The translations under genes were made by a program, and so were the position numbers. A stretch of 64,000 nucleotides of DNA from Jackrogersella multiformis. Taxonomy: Eukaryota; Ascomycota; Sordariomycetes; Xylariales; Hypoxylaceae. The first letter of the stretch is position 1, and each line of letters starts with the position of its first letter. A model generated the notes under the pieces. The model searched no databases. It had not been told where the DNA came from and was given only the letters and a program-made list of their open reading frames with translations. The stretch lies in the NCBI GenBank assembly GCA_902806575.1, contig CADCXD010000006.1, positions 620,001 to 684,000 on the forward strand. The letters are read 5' to 3'. Below, one piece after another: positions 32,882 to 45,884 of this stretch.

Positions 32882-35800
32882 ATGAGGATACCTGCGCCAT
32901 CCGCAGACGAAAGGATGGAGTCTGGACGACCTCAGTCTAGTCAGACCACAGTGTCTGTAAACTTCGACGATGCCGACTCTCTTTCCCCTCATCCACGCAT
33001 CAAATTCGGAGTCGCGGAGTGTATCGAGACCAAGACCATCACTACAACAACCACCACCAAGCGATCCTACCCACCTCTTCTTGTGAGGGAGTCTAAACCG
33101 CTCTCATCCCTCGACTCCAAGGAGTATCCTCTAGCCCAGAAGCCCACTCCCCCGGAGTTAGCCAAGTTCACATTCAATGTTGCCCACTACGGCGGAATAT
33201 CTTGGCCTGTTGATGATGATACCGAACTTGAACAATACGTATGTTTCTCCTTCACTTCTGCTTGTTCGTCTTCGTCTTCTCTTTGCTAACATGTTACTAC
33301 GCAGGCCCCCTTCCAGTCCCAGCAGCCTACTAGCAATGAATCTGCTCAAGAGGATAAGACAGAACCGGAGTTAGACGTCTCACATTCCCAATCCGATCGA
33401 TGCTCGTCTAAACCATATCTACAATCGTCTTTACAATCTTCACGCAAAGCCCTTAGGATGGGCTCTCGAGCTGGTTCGCCCGTTGTCGGTGGATCCGTCA
33501 GGAAGAGTTCTCAGAAGCCATCGACACGATCCTTCACTCCGAACCTCCCGCATGACGTGTCCGATAAGCTACGCCGCGCTCTAACCCACGGTTCTCGTAA
33601 GGATGCGGCAAAGAATAACACAAGCAGGTCCACAAGCGATTTCCCCGTAACTCCCGACACGTCTGAGCTGACCCCCATCGACGTGAATCGACCTCTTAGC
33701 CTACGCAACTCGAACCTTGACTCGTTCGAGACCCCGGAATCTAACAATACAAGTCAATCACAGTCTTTCTTCGACATCTCGAGCCCATCTGGTAGTGATT
33801 CCCATACCGTCTTCAGCAGCAATGTGGCTACTCCCCCCATTACCGATGCGGACGCAGATGCCGGAACCTTTGCCGACGCTGATGCCGACGAGTCACTCCA
33901 ACAATCTATCCGTGCCCTCCAACACCCACGACCTATAAACACCCTCGCCGCTCAAGATGCAAGCCTGCCTAGTCCACGCTTGTCTCCGACTCTTCAGGCT
34001 TCTAGATTTCATGAGCTTGAACAAGATGAGGCAGATAATGCTGTGGATGAGGATGTATCCCTCATCTTCCACGATGAAAGCCAGAACACGATGGATTATG
34101 AATCCGGACCGTCTTCTGCCGACACCGATCCCATGTCCATGGTCGTTAGGCGTTTCGAAGACGTCTCCCAATCATCTCAGCCGACGATAATGGACACACG
34201 CTCCATGTTAGAGACCTTCGATGCTATGCCTGCCGAGATGAAGTCGTTTATGATGTATCAATTCCTTCGCAGATGTTCCAGAAAAACTCTTCACGTTGTT
34301 GCCGACGTAGTCAACCCAGCCTTGAAGTGTGACATCTTGAAAGATCTACCAACTGAGTTGACTTTCCACATCCTTTCTTTCCTGGATTACCGCGACGTTT
34401 GCCGCGCCGCCCAGGTTTCGAAGCACTGGCGATGCATCATTGACACTAACGAGACCGGTTGGAAGGAGCTTTTCGATCGCGATGGCTTCGCCTTGGCCCC
34501 TGGTGAGCTTGATAGGGCTATTAAGGAAGGATGGGGCTGGCAAGATCCGGTGGGACCTGAAGGTTGCGAACGTGATTACAGCACTCAGGCCCGACTTACG
34601 TCTACTGAGTCTGAACTGATTCGATCCTCGAAACCCGATCCGCCTCCGCAGAAATTGCGAACTTCTAAGCGTAAGCGAGCCTTGAATAGTCTTGGCTCCG
34701 AGCGATCGAAACGACGAGCAAGCGCGCAGGAGGTAGCAAAGGATGAGAAGACATACACTGGAGAACGAGTCCACAAGTCTGAGGGGCCCATGTCTGCCGC
34801 CAACGCCGCCGCTATGGCCGTTCCCGATCCGCATATTGGACTTCCGAGCCTCAGGAAGCTTCACCTGTTCAAATCGCTCTACCGTCGTCATCATATGATT
34901 CGCAAGAGCTGGACGAGCGGCAAGGTCAAGCCTAGCCACGTCGCGTTCGCAGCTCACCCTCGTCACGTCATTACTTGCTTACAGTTCGACGAGGACAAAA
35001 TCATCACCGGTAGCGACGACATGCTCATCCATGTCTACGACACCAAGACTGGCAAGCTTCGCCGCCGCCTGGAAGGTCACGAGGGCGGAGTCTGGGCCCT
35101 ACAATATGAAGGAAATGTCCTGGTGTCCGGCTCAACGGATCGATCCGTTCGAGTGTGGGATATCGAGAAGGGCCTTTGCACCCAGGTTTTCTATGGTCAC
35201 ACTAGTACCGTGCGATGCCTACAGATACTAATGCCGACAGACACCGGGAGGGTGGAGAATGGGAAGTCTGTTATGATGCCACCAAAGCCTCTTATCATCA
35301 CTGGATCTCGCGATAGTCAGTTGCGAGTTTGGCGTCTTCCCGAATCCGGATCCAGGAGGTATATTCAGACCGGTCCGCCAGCCAATGACGCCGACTGCCC
35401 CTACTTCATCCGCACGCTCCAAGGCCATAACCATTCAGTCCGTGCCATCGCCGCGCATGCTGATACACTCGTCAGTGGAAGTTACGACAATACCGTTCGC
35501 GTGTGGCGTATAAGCTCGGGCGAAACGGTACACGTCTTGCAAGGACATTCTCAGAAAGTATACAGCGTTGTGCTGGACGTCGCTCGTAATAGATGCATAT
35601 CGGGTAGTATGGATAGTTTCGTGAAGATTTGGGATCTTGAAACCGGGTCTTGCCTACACACCCTCGAAGGACACTCGTTGCTTGTTGGCTTGCTGGATCT
35701 CCGCGACGAACGTCTTGTCTCGGCGGCGGCTGACAGCACCCTTCGTATCTGGGACCCGGAGAGCGGGCGATGTCAGTCAACGTTGACGGCTCACACCGGG

Positions 35801-36164
35801 GCGATTACTTGTTTCCAGCATGATGGTCGGAAAGTTATTAGTGGCAGCGACCGAACCCTTAAGATGTGGGACATCCGCACAGGTGAATGCATCCAAGACC
35901 TCCTCACAGACCTTAGTGGGGTCTGGCAGGTTAGGTTTGATGAACGCCGATGTGTAGCGGCTGTCCAGCGAGACAACTTGACTTATGTCGAGGTGAGTCA
36001 AATCTATACATCTACAGTAGGACTATTGGCATGTTGATTACTAACCCGAACGACAGATCCTTGACTTCGGTGCAGTTCGTGACGGCAAGTCTCCCGAGGA
36101 GCTTGGGAAGCGTATCCTCTTAAACGCCCCCGAGGTCCAGAGAATCATAGACGAAGATAATTAG
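32882..36164 (+). CDS. CDC4: F-box/WD40 protein, Cdc4-type substrate receptor of SCF ubiquitin ligase
   Basis: Three exons, 32882-33238, 33305-35992 and 36057-36164, give 1050 residues; introns are 66 and 64 nt. The N-terminal half is disordered and Ser/Thr-rich, with a Thr-run segment (ETKTITTTTTTKR) that I recall from other filamentous-fungal Cdc4 proteins. The F-box starts at about residue 460 (ILKDLPTELTFHILSFLDYRDVCRAA), and the following ~45 residues fit the linker. From about 677 to 1040 there are eight WD40 repeats, for example GSTDRSVRVWD and GSYDNTVRVWR, as in yeast Cdc4. The last blade is completed by the third exon. Cdc4 recruits phosphorylated cell-cycle regulators to Skp1-Cul1 for ubiquitination. 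The short first and last exons are missed if only the long frame is read. Confidence 0.9.
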
Positions 36165-37479
36165 GCGTACCGACCAGGCGTGAGTCGGTCTCGACGGTTA
36201 CGGTACCGTCCGAATCCGAAAACGCACATTCATTTACAATTGGACCGCGAACCATTGTGATGACGTTCAACACGCTACTACGAGGGGAGAACCGAGGCGG
36301 TACATGCAATCACCTATCCTATAAGCATATACTCGGTATATGATAGTTGTTCTCTATCCGAACTCGAGTGACTCTATATAAGCTTAAAGTTCTACGTTAC
36401 ATGTGTGGAAGAGCAACTTCATCGATGAGGATGTTTCGAGTCCAGCAACTTTTTTCTTTAACCAACGAGAGTCACTAGCTATAACTATTTACGACGACAA
36501 GAATGACGGCATTCCGTTATTCATCGAGGGCATTTTATGGCAGGGCATTTGCTATGTACGTGTTCGGCAATGCAAACGGCAGTCTACGCGCCATGGACTT
36601 ACTTATAATACATAGCTCTTGGATGAGCTCGGGGGCTGCACTAGTCAGAAGGGGGGAGGGGAAGGGGGAGGGGGGGGTTCGTTGAGTTTTATTTGCACAT
36701 AAGTACTCCAGGCTGTGAAAATGCACTTACATGACTGAGCATCGATTAAGGGCAGGGGCGTTCTAGGCATCGCGACATTGCAGGCGTTCATGTACTCGAG
36801 AAGAAGCATATCATCAGGCGTAATAGGCACTTCGTCGCAGTAAGCAGGCACGTAGCACATCAATGACATTAATTAAAAGTCTTGTTAGATATAATCCTTG
36901 GCTTTTCCCCTAAGTATCCGAGTGATGTTTGACCACGACTGAATATTGATGCAGGCGATACTTGTGAGACTATCAAGCATTAGATTTGAGGATGTCCTAC
37001 TATGTACTATACCTGCCAGGTACCTTAGGTAGCTTAGGTAATCTAAGATAAAGGGGGTTTTACCTACCTACCTAGGTAGGTACTAGGTCCAGCTGAAGTG
37101 TAAACCCAAGAATTACAATATTCAATTATCATGGATGATAACAGGTATGATTACGAGAGTGCCTACCTTAAGTGCATACCTAGGTGTCTAATCTGATTAT
37201 TATTAGGTACCTACCTAGGTACATATAACTACGCGTCTTACCTTCCTAGGTACATATGTAGATACCTAGGTAGGTAACTGTGGTCAGGGCTCCGAGGATC
37301 ACGTGAGCTCTAATTCAGTCAATAAACGAGATTCGCGTCGACCGCGTTTCTTAGCAGCAACACAACAACCTTCTTGATCTTTTCACATTCGCATTTGCGT
37401 TCGCGTTGGCAATAGTAGTAACTAATCTCTTCCCTGGTTGTCACGATAAAAGCTAATAAATTCATAGAAAGAAGGAATC
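36165..37479. other. Intergenic spacer, 1.3 kb
   Basis: Contains the 3' flank of CDC4, a G-rich tract (separate entry) and dense TACCTAGGTA words at 37010-37275. No gene is supported. Confidence 0.5.
36651..36678 (+). other. G-rich tract with quadruplex potential
   Basis: Four uninterrupted G runs of six, four, five and eight bases, separated by A, AA and A, satisfy the usual G-quadruplex pattern on the plus strand. Confidence 0.7.
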
Positions 37480-39788
37480 ATGTCTGATTACGACTCCGGG
37501 GATGACCTGCTAGGGGGTATCAATGTGGACACGCTCGTCGCCGGAGCGAAGCGTTCTCGCTCTCCCAGCGACCAGCAACAGGATCGCGAGGTCAAGCTCG
37601 TCAAGCGGTTTGGAGTTCAAGATTTAGATCCTCAAGGCAACGACGACGAATCTCTAGGGATCGTCGCCAAAACGATCCTGAAGGAGAGCTTCGGTTTTGA
37701 CGATTTCCGTCACGAGCAGTTCTCTGCCGTTAAGACTATTCTGCGAGGGGAGAACGTGCTCGTCATCTTTCCCACGGGAGCTGGCAAATCCCTCTGCTAT
37801 CAAGTTGAGTCCTTCGTCTCTAGTAAATATTGATTTGCTAACGATGGCCTGCTTCGTAGATACCTGCAGTTACCTTTGAGAAGATAGATGCCGCGAGACA
37901 CGATAGAGCTGTTGTAGGGTCTGGCATAACCATTGTGGTGTCACCCTTGATCGCCTTGATGAAGGACCAAGTGGATGCCTTATCGCGTAAAGGTATTGCC
38001 GCCGCTTGTTTGGACTCTACCAAGACGTATGAGCAAAACCAGCAAATCAAGGCCGGCATACGAGAAGGCCGGCTGAGATTGCTCTATTGCGCACCCGAGA
38101 GGCTAAACAACGAGGGTTTCGTCGAAAACATGAAGCATGTCCCCGGAGGCATTCGGCTAGTAGCCGTCGACGAGGCTCACTGCATCTCAGAATGGGGACA
38201 CTCCTTCCGCCCTGACTATCTCAAAGTGGCCCGCTTCGTCAATGAGATCAACGCGGAAAGAGTCATATGCCTTACCGCCACCGCCACTCCTCGTGTCTCC
38301 GACGATGTTGCGAAGGCCTTCAATATCAAGGAATCCAACATATATCGCAGCTCCCCCTATCGACCTAATCTACAATTGCTGGCCGAATCAGTGCCAACCA
38401 AGCAGGATAAGTACCCGAAGATGTTCGCTTTCTTGCGAAAGCACCCTGGGTCTACTCTCGTCTATGTGACGCTCCAGAAGCAAGCTGAATCGCTTGCCTA
38501 CGATCTCAAAAAACATGGCTTTGACGCAGTAGCCTTTCACGCCGGTCTCAAGACAGAACTGAAGACGCAGATCCAAGACGACTTCATGGCTAACAAAGTG
38601 GCTGTAGTCGTAGCTACAATCGCTTTCGGTATGGGGATCGACAAACCCGATATACGAAACATCCTCCATTTCGACCTCTCAGGTACAGTAGAAGAATATT
38701 CGCAGCAGATCGGCCGTGCGGGACGGGATGGCAAAACTAGCCATTGCATGTTTTACATCTGCCCGGATGACTTCTATATCCGCGAGAACTTCGCCCGAGG
38801 TGACCTGCCGTCGCGACGATCACTACGCCAGCTATTAGACGATTTGTTCCATATGAAAGCTGTGAAGGCACCAGAGGGTGAAGTCATCAAACTAAACCAG
38901 ACAGCCCTAGGTGGAGAGCATGATATGCGAGCAGGTCCTCTCGGCATTCTACTTGCAACCCTGGAGCTGCGGCTTGGCTTACTTAGGGCTATCACTCCAG
39001 AGTACAGTTCATACCAGTTTGAGGCGATGCCCGGCTACTATCGCGTAGCTAAGAATGACAAATCACGGGAGGGGAAGTCCATTTTTGAGAACGCTATCAA
39101 GGCCAAAAAGTGGTATAAGATCGACGTCAATGCTACGGCAGGGGACACTGGGCTGCTGCGAGCGGACATCATACGGAAGCTCAATGACTATCATGACAGA
39201 GGTATCATCATGCTTAAGGCTAGCGGTGTTGAGAATCGCTATAAAATTCTCAAAAAGCTTCCTACCGCGCCACAAGAAATCGATGCCATCACGGACAAAC
39301 TCTATACCGAGATGGAATCCCGCGAGGAGGATGCATTACGACGCACACAGGAGGTGGCTGATTTGATCACGGGTGATAAATGCTTCGCTCTAGCTCTAGC
39401 CCAACATTTCGGCATGTCGCTACCGGATGGAAAGATTAAATGCGGCCATTGCACTCACTGCCTTACAGGAAAACGCGTCGAGATGCCTCCTAGGCCCAAC
39501 ATACCTGTCGACATGGCTAGTATTCGAGAAGTCCTTCGCGTCTGCAATGTGCGGGATGACCCGAGATTCCTCGCACGTGTCGCTTTTGGCATCAAGAGCC
39601 CCAGGGTCCTCCAGCTCAAGCTCCACACGACGAAGATATTTGGGTCACTAGAAGAGCACGACTTCAAGGTATATTATCCTATCCGAGTCAAATATATGGA
39701 CAATTGCTAATGTACTATGACTTAGTCTCTGCTAAAAGAGTTCACCCAAGCATGTGATGATGCGAATCTTAAGCCGAAGGCTGAATGA
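37480..39788 (+). CDS. RecQ-family ATP-dependent DNA helicase (short, RecQ1-like)
   Basis: Three exons, 37480-37803, 37860-39668 and 39726-39788, give 731 residues. The first donor is the less usual GTTGAG. Helicase motif I is TGAGKS with K103, split from the rest by intron 1. The DEAH box is at 212-215 and is followed by CISEWGHSFRPDY, the RecQ aromatic-rich loop. Later come TATATP, FGMGIDKPD and the motif VI sequence QQIGRAGRDG. The RecQ zinc site uses C616, C636, C639 and C642. There is no HRDC domain and no long N-terminal extension, so this is not the BLM/Sgs1 (QDE-3) orthologue, but a second, shorter RecQ as present in many ascomycetes. It unwinds 3'-5' and should act in DNA repair or recombination. 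The N-terminal 60 residues are acidic. Confidence 0.9.
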
Positions 39789-40487
39789 ATGCTGGTCTGT
39801 AAAGAGATTGGAAGAGTGAAGGGGAAAAGGAGGCGTGCGTTTTCAGACGCATAGAGAGACGGTTTGTATTTTTCCTTCCTTTTTTTCGTGAGATTTCGAG
39901 GCCCCTTGTAAGTACATACCCGCCTATGTGCCTACCTAAGTTTATAGGTAGCTAAGGTCTATTGACCCCCTGGAGATGCCATAAGCCAAACGATACTGGC
40001 GTCTAAGTGTGTTGTAAGATACCAGATAATGGCGCTTGTAATTAAAAGCTGAAATGATCAGTAGTAAGTCTATTGAAAGCTATGCAAATACCTAAACCCG
40101 AACTGGAGACTTTAGGAAGAATTCAAAGTATGTATTGTTTTCAACGTAAGTACGCGTTTAATCATTTTTCCTTCGGTAGGAAGCTTGCATCGTATATGGA
40201 ACCCTACATAATGTCTTACTTCCAACGCACACAGCCGTCTTGGATAAAGTCATGGAAAATGTCACGTCGGCCGGCATATCCGACTCCGCCATATGATAAC
40301 GATCAGTCCAGTACCGGTATCTCGGTACCATAATAGGAAGGACGGCTGATCGTAAAATCATGACATTGTCGATTTTACCCAGCGCCAAGGTACGATGAGA
40401 TGATAAAAACGCACTTGGCTCCTTTTTTCAGTTAGGTTGAAAAGCCACGATAATCACGCTTATTTCTCGAAACAAGAAACAGAAACC
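39789..40487. other. Intergenic spacer
   Basis: An 86-codon frame at 40073-40333 lacks any family feature and is not called. No other content was recognised apart from a poly-T tract near 39870-39886. Confidence 0.45.
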
Positions 40488-41138
40488 ATGTTTCTTCGCC
40501 AATGCTATCTCTTCTTACCGCTATCGGTCATCCGAGCTGGATTAGGCCAGGAGTTACTCTCATCTTCTAAGAGAGCGGAACAAGCCTCCTCCTGTGCCGA
40601 CCTATCCAACCCAACGACGTTCTCATTAAAGCAGATATCTTACGTGAAGATAGAACAATATCCAACCATGGCAACCGTGCCTAATTCGACGCAGCTCGTC
40701 TTCGAGGTGGTGAATAATGCCAACGGCATCTCGACTGGGTGTAGTCCCCAAAACGTCGAGGTTGATGGCCAGTGGGGGGACGATAGCAAGTACTGGTATA
40801 AATGTATCAACCGGAGCTTGGAGGTGAACGGAAACGAGTACCCGCTTAGTACGAGTGCGCATATCGTCTGGGACGAGTGGAAGCTGAGTGTGAACCAGAG
40901 TTGGAGTTGTGGCGAGTATGTTTCCATCCTATTTCTCCTCTCCAACAATGACCAACGGCGGGTTGCCGGTAATGAATGAATAACGTGTAGATTACCTACT
41001 AAATGTCAATTCAGAGACCTCGTGAGGCATATTTCTACCGCGACGCTCGCACCGAGTTGTCAGGAGACCAAGAGTGCCTTTCAGTACATCAAGGATTGCA
41101 CAGCTCCCGACTTAGAAACCCCTGCGACGATTCAATAA
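40488..41138 (+). CDS. Small secreted protein with six mature cysteines
   Basis: Exon 1 (40488-40915) and exon 2 (41015-41138) join over a 99-nt intron (GTATGT to ATTCAG) to give 183 residues. The N-terminus (MFLRQCYLFLPLSVIRAGLG) fits a signal peptide. The mature part has six Cys, in SSCAD, TGCSP, YKCIN, SWSCGE, PSCQE and KDCTA, an even number compatible with three disulfides, and several N-x-S/T sites. A beta-rich region with VFEVVNNANGIS and HIVWDEWKLSV is apparent. I know of comparable orphan secreted proteins in plant-associated and saprotrophic fungi. An effector or cell-wall role is possible but unproven. Confidence 0.7.
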
Positions 41139-41348
41139 CCAGGTGTTATTATTAGTCAAGAGCATCATTCTACTTCAATAATATCCAAAGTACCCCATAT
41201 ATACGCCAATCCAGATGTGCCGACCATACAGTTTCCGTTATCCCGCCCGTCCCATGTCGATTCATACAGTCGTGAAATTAGTCAAACAGAGCTTCCCCAG
41301 CCCATTTAACCCCCCGAGGAGAAAATATGTCTTTCGAAAACCCGAGCT

Positions 41349-42491
41349 TTATGACCTGGTAAAACTGCCCAAGGTCGACCAGAACCTGGCAAATTTACTT
41401 CCAATGTCGTCAATTCTGTTCTTTATTACAGAGCCCGTTTCCTTGGCGATACCCGCAAACCAGTACAAGCATCTATACGTCAAATACGCCATACCAAGCG
41501 CCAACGTAAACCAGAATAGCCACTTCAATCTCCTCCAGAAATTCGACCAATCAGATGGTTCTGGAGACCCTGAGACATGATACGCTGCTCTAGCGGAGGT
41601 TCTAGACACAGCTGTCGGTTGTCCAACTGGATAACTGCCTGGATAATTGCCATATTGATACCGCGAATATCCGTAAGAAGATGGCAGTAAGGGGGCTTGT
41701 TCGCTGCGAACAGTTGTGCGAGGGAACCGAACTGGATTCGTATCCGTAATTGGAGAAGTCTGAGCACGGGGAGGGCTAGCTGGGCCGGCTTCAAGCCCTC
41801 GAAGGTGAGACACCCACTCGCTGTAGCTACCCCTGCGTTCTCGTGTGATAGGGATGGGTTGGTCGTGCCGTCGTATAGGCCCAGGAGAAGATACGGTGTT
41901 CGAGGCTGGATGAGGAGTCGGAGGGGAGAATTTGGCATATTCGATCAGCTCTTGATATGATTTCCGCGATAGAACATAATCGGGGCCACGGCGGTTGTAG
42001 GCTCGTAGCGATTTAAGTAGGATGCGGTGCTGTGTCTTCGTATGGACATACGACTTCTTCCTCAGTTCAAGCGTAACATCCTCGAGGCTAAGCAATATCC
42101 CATTGTCCGGATGCGCGCTACAGGGCCGAATAGGGAGATATTCAAGCCTAGCATTCGGGTTGTAGCTGAAGCGTGTCGTAAGATCTACTCCTTTGAGCGA
42201 TGTCATCTAGTTTTTATTTTTTATCAGAATAAATTCGGCCGCGATGCCCAAGAGACATACCATCAAGTATGTGACCCTTCCATCTTCTACCTGTGGCGAG
42301 AGAACAACGACCGGATGGTTGCACCGGTCTGCCTCGAGGTCTGAATCGCAGTCTTCTCGCGTCTTGCGTATCTCGGGCTTAGGAGGTAACCAGAGTATGC
42401 ATCCCGGCAACTGCTGAGGCTGCCGCGATGCCGGAACTTCGCAAGGCTCGCGTGCCCCCCTGCGGACCGAGGCTACCGTTATACCAGGCAT
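41349..42491 (-). CDS. Hypothetical single-pass membrane protein
   Basis: Exon 1 (42491-42261) and exon 2 (42206-41349) join over a 54-nt intron (GTATGT to ACTAG) to give 362 residues. The N-terminal third holds conserved-looking segments (HPVVVLSPQVEDGRVTYLM, then RLEYLPIRP and AHPDNGILL). I believe these occur in a family of uncharacterised fungal proteins. A disordered Pro/Ser/Arg-rich middle follows. One clear membrane helix, LFWFTLALGMAYLTYRCLYW, lies about 60 residues from the C-terminus and ends in a short amphipathic tail. This suggests a tail-anchored or single-pass endomembrane protein with the conserved domain in the cytosol. No enzymatic motif was noticed. Confidence 0.75.
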
Positions 42492-44360
42492 TTAGATCGT
42501 CGTGAACTACCCAGCTGAGCTGGGTCCCGAGAAGTAACTCATTTATATCATATATATACCAACGTAAGTAGAGTTGAAGTAGGGTATTGCCGATTACGGA
42601 GATTGGGGATGGTCTCCTTCTATAACTCGCAAAGGTAGGCGGGGTGATGTGATGTGGTATTTTGGGGAGTGAGAATTCAGCCTGGGCGCCTATGAGAGAT
42701 GGACGCGAGGGTCTCGTCCGCCATGTGGTGCGACCAATCTCGGCGTCGCTTCGACCTCCAATGTGTCAAATGCACGCACAGCCACGTGTAGCCAACCACT
42801 GAGAGGGCGGCGGGGAAGCAGAGTAGAGCTGAGCTTTGCGTAAAGTTGGCTGCAGTTCCGGCCAAAGTTATATGTTTTTGTTGATGAGACATGTGTACGT
42901 TTCTCATACTATTAACGAGATATGATTGAGATCCTATCATTGGAGAAGCTGGTTTCGCTACGCCGTTGACCAGCACCAACGACATTACCTAAGGGTAGAG
43001 ACAAAGCCGTTTATTGCCTAACACGAATTATACAACTGGCGTATCTCACTAAGCTTCTTTGATTGTTGAAAAAAGGCTTTAGTCCCCGTGAAGATGACAT
43101 GCCCCCCTCCTGATCGATCATATCTTAGGTGAGCTATGTACTTATAAAATAAGGAGACCTCTAACACGGAGTTTAATATTCCATAACTATACTCAATTGT
43201 AAATTATACGGACTCGGAATTGAAACTTACGTCGAATTCCAAGAAATTGTAGTACGGAAATCGAAATTAATATAGGCTTATTGGTACCGATATATAATAT
43301 CTAGTTTTTATATTTAGTCTAATGTTTCTGTTGAATTAATGTACCTAGGTAGGTAGGCAGTTAGGTTTGTTGGTATTTGCCCCTATCCTGAAGTTGGCAT
43401 GATCACCTTTCAATGGTAGAACATGGAGTTCCAACCTAGAAAGATATCTTCTTATACATTCTGGATTTACCTAAAACCCCTTATTTTATTGTGTATGATG
43501 ATATATCATGCTAGGTACCTCTTACCTAAGTTATGTTGGCTACTTGGGTGGTTGTGCTAACTATCGCCCAAGTCACGACTCTCTGCACACGAATAGGAGA
43601 CCATCAACTATTAAAAAAATGTTCAGTTCAGAATATGTCAGTGGCTTAATGGGTCACTAAGATACACTAGACTATTATATAATACATGGGACTCACCAAG
43701 TCATCGGTAGGCCATATTAAAATAATACCACGCTTCAGTAGCAGAAGCCTTGGATTAACACAATTCTCTAACCAATATCATGACGCGTGGGTGACTTCTA
43801 ATCAAGAAGGTTAATATACCTAGGTACCTAGCCTTCATAAACGGATCCATATATTATAGTGTGCCTCGGTAGGTATTGCATAGTGTCGTGAAATTACTGC
43901 AGGAAAGAAGATATACCTAATTAGATATAGTATATGAGGCGCAGTCGTAGTTGGTGCAACTTTTAAGCAAGATGGCGGGTCTCATCTGGTAGATCTTGGC
44001 TCTAATAACTAGACTGCGAACTAATAAATACCAAGTCTACTTACCAACGGCTTAGCTTAAGCTGTTAGTACTTAAAAGGGAATGGATGCCCGCAGACTAA
44101 AAAGTACCCCTTTTATCCACCTATTAGACATGAATCGGAGACTAAGTTTCGGAAACGTTTACATCCATAGACATACGCAACGTCCCGCAACTATAAGGGG
44201 TGCGTAGAGTTCGTTCTCGCCCCCCTCACAATGTTCTCTAGCTGTTGGCAATGACATAATTATTAGGTAGTCTCATACCTATTAATGTTTCGTATAAGTT
44301 ACCAAACTCTTTCATTTGCTCGTCATATCCAACACCTAGACTATCATCATCTCCGTCAGG
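42492..44360. other. AT-rich intergenic spacer, 1.9 kb
   Basis: Divergent region between the membrane protein and the GST gene. A 102-codon minus-strand frame at 42677-42985 was not accepted. Palindromic words occur near 43340, 43515 and 43818. Nothing else was recognised. Confidence 0.5.
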
Positions 44361-45130
44361 ATGACTCTCACAGTTCACCATCTCGGTATCTCGCAATCTG
44401 ATAGAGTCGTCTGGCTCTGCGAAGAGCTCGGTATTGAATATGAACTCAGGAAGTACGACCGAGCCCCCCTCCTGGCGCCGCCAGAGTACAAGGCGCTACA
44501 TCCCTTGGGGTCCGCGCCCGTCGTTGAAGATGGCGACGTAAAGATAGCCGAGTCCGGTGCCTGCGTCGAGTACATCTTACAGACCCGAGGCAATGGAAAA
44601 CTCGCGATCGCTCCGGGGGATAAGAACCATGCGGAGTACCTATACTGGTTCCGTAAGAAGCCACGCTCCCACCCCCTGTCGCAGAGAAGACACAGCTTCA
44701 GCTAACTGTGCGACGAGACTTTGCAAACGGCACTCTGCAACCTGCCCTAGTGCTTAACATGTCGCTGTCGCGGGCGGGTCTAAATGAGAGTAACGTGATG
44801 GTGCAGCGCTATAAAGCTAAGCGGCAACAGCTCCTTGGGTTCATAGACCAACGCCTATCCAAGGTTCCCTGGCTCGCGGGAGAGCAGTTCACTGCAGCGG
44901 ATATTATGACCGTCTGCTGCCTTACGACGATGCGCTGCTTCGCACAGTATGACCTGGAAGGATACCCCAATATCCTGTCTTACCTCAAGCACGTCGCCGC
45001 GAGAGACGGGTACAAGCGGGCGATGCGGAAAGGAGATCCAGATCTGGAAGTTGACGCTTTGATCGGCGCCGCCTCTCCGCCTCTGCATAAAGGCGTGGCG
45101 GCTGCGCAGCAAGCCCGCGGACGGATCTAG
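44361..45130 (+). CDS. Glutathione S-transferase (Gtt1-like)
   Basis: Exon 1 (44361-44652) and exon 2 (44718-45130) join over a 65-nt intron (GTAAGA, branch GCTAAC, acceptor ACGAG) to give 234 residues. Splicing restores WFHFANGTLQP, a sequence typical of this fungal GST group. The N-terminal thioredoxin-like half contains the cis-Pro region GSAPVVEDG followed by IAESGACVEYIL, the glutathione-binding ES motif. The C-terminal helical half contains the FTAADIMT helix cap. It should conjugate glutathione to electrophiles in the cytosol or at membranes. Its neighbours downstream are an SDR and an MFS transporter. Confidence 0.9.
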
Positions 45131-45884
45131 AGGGAAGGATCATACATGTATATAAAGAATGAGTGACGAATGGGCTGCGTGAGCTCTCGGTCCCGAGCCC
45201 ATTGACCAACTTTGTAGGCCGGGATTTATTGTTCATGATGTCCTAAGATCACCAATCAGCGCTGTCTCGGAATTTGTTGTACCTACTAGGTAGTTCACAT
45301 TTTAGCTGCATGATCTTCGGTACTTGGAGACTTTGCTATGTCCGAATGTTTTAGTATGGAAGGGTGGAGGGGATATGCTACGCTTACATGCTGTGCTGCT
45401 CGACGGTAAGACTTGTAAGCTGGATTTCCTTCTTATTAGACGATTCAGTGTGCCGATGATGAATCTCTTTTCATGATGCTACCTAGACAGGTAACAATAT
45501 GAATATGGCAAATTTCGACGGCATCCGAACAACCGAATCTCCCGTTCGAGTGCGTCGTGCAAAAGAATATCACCGCAGACTAGGCGCCAGCTAAACACGT
45601 TGATTCGTCAATCAGGTGCTCCTAGCTCATGACAAACTGCCACGGCGTCGGGACGTCACAATGCGCCGAAGGGTGACAAAGGCGCCACTGTTCCATGTAG
45701 GATGAGGGAAGAGACTATATACCTAGGGGGGGAGATCGGAGTGGCTGGACGAAGATATGGACCGACTGGCGAGTGTTTAACTCCGAATAGTTCCTCCATT
45801 TATATCTTGGATTTTTTCCATTTACGTCAACTTAGAACCTGATGCCTACATCATCCGTATGCACGCCTGTTGTGCAACTTAGAC
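45131..45884. other. Intergenic spacer between GST and SDR genes
   Basis: Likely promoter region of the SDR gene. No RNA or protein gene is supported. Confidence 0.45.

Noticed and set aside
40073..40333. Plus-strand ORF of 86 codons
   Set aside because: No motif or homology I recognise, in a spacer between two well-defined genes.
41215..41580. Plus-strand ORF of 121 codons
   Set aside because: Antisense shadow of the C-terminal exon of the membrane protein at 41349-42491.
42677..42985. Minus-strand ORF of 102 codons with one hydrophobic stretch
   Set aside because: No family resemblance, unusual composition for a fungal gene, and it lies in the probable promoter region of the gene ending at 42491. 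Could be reconsidered with expression data.
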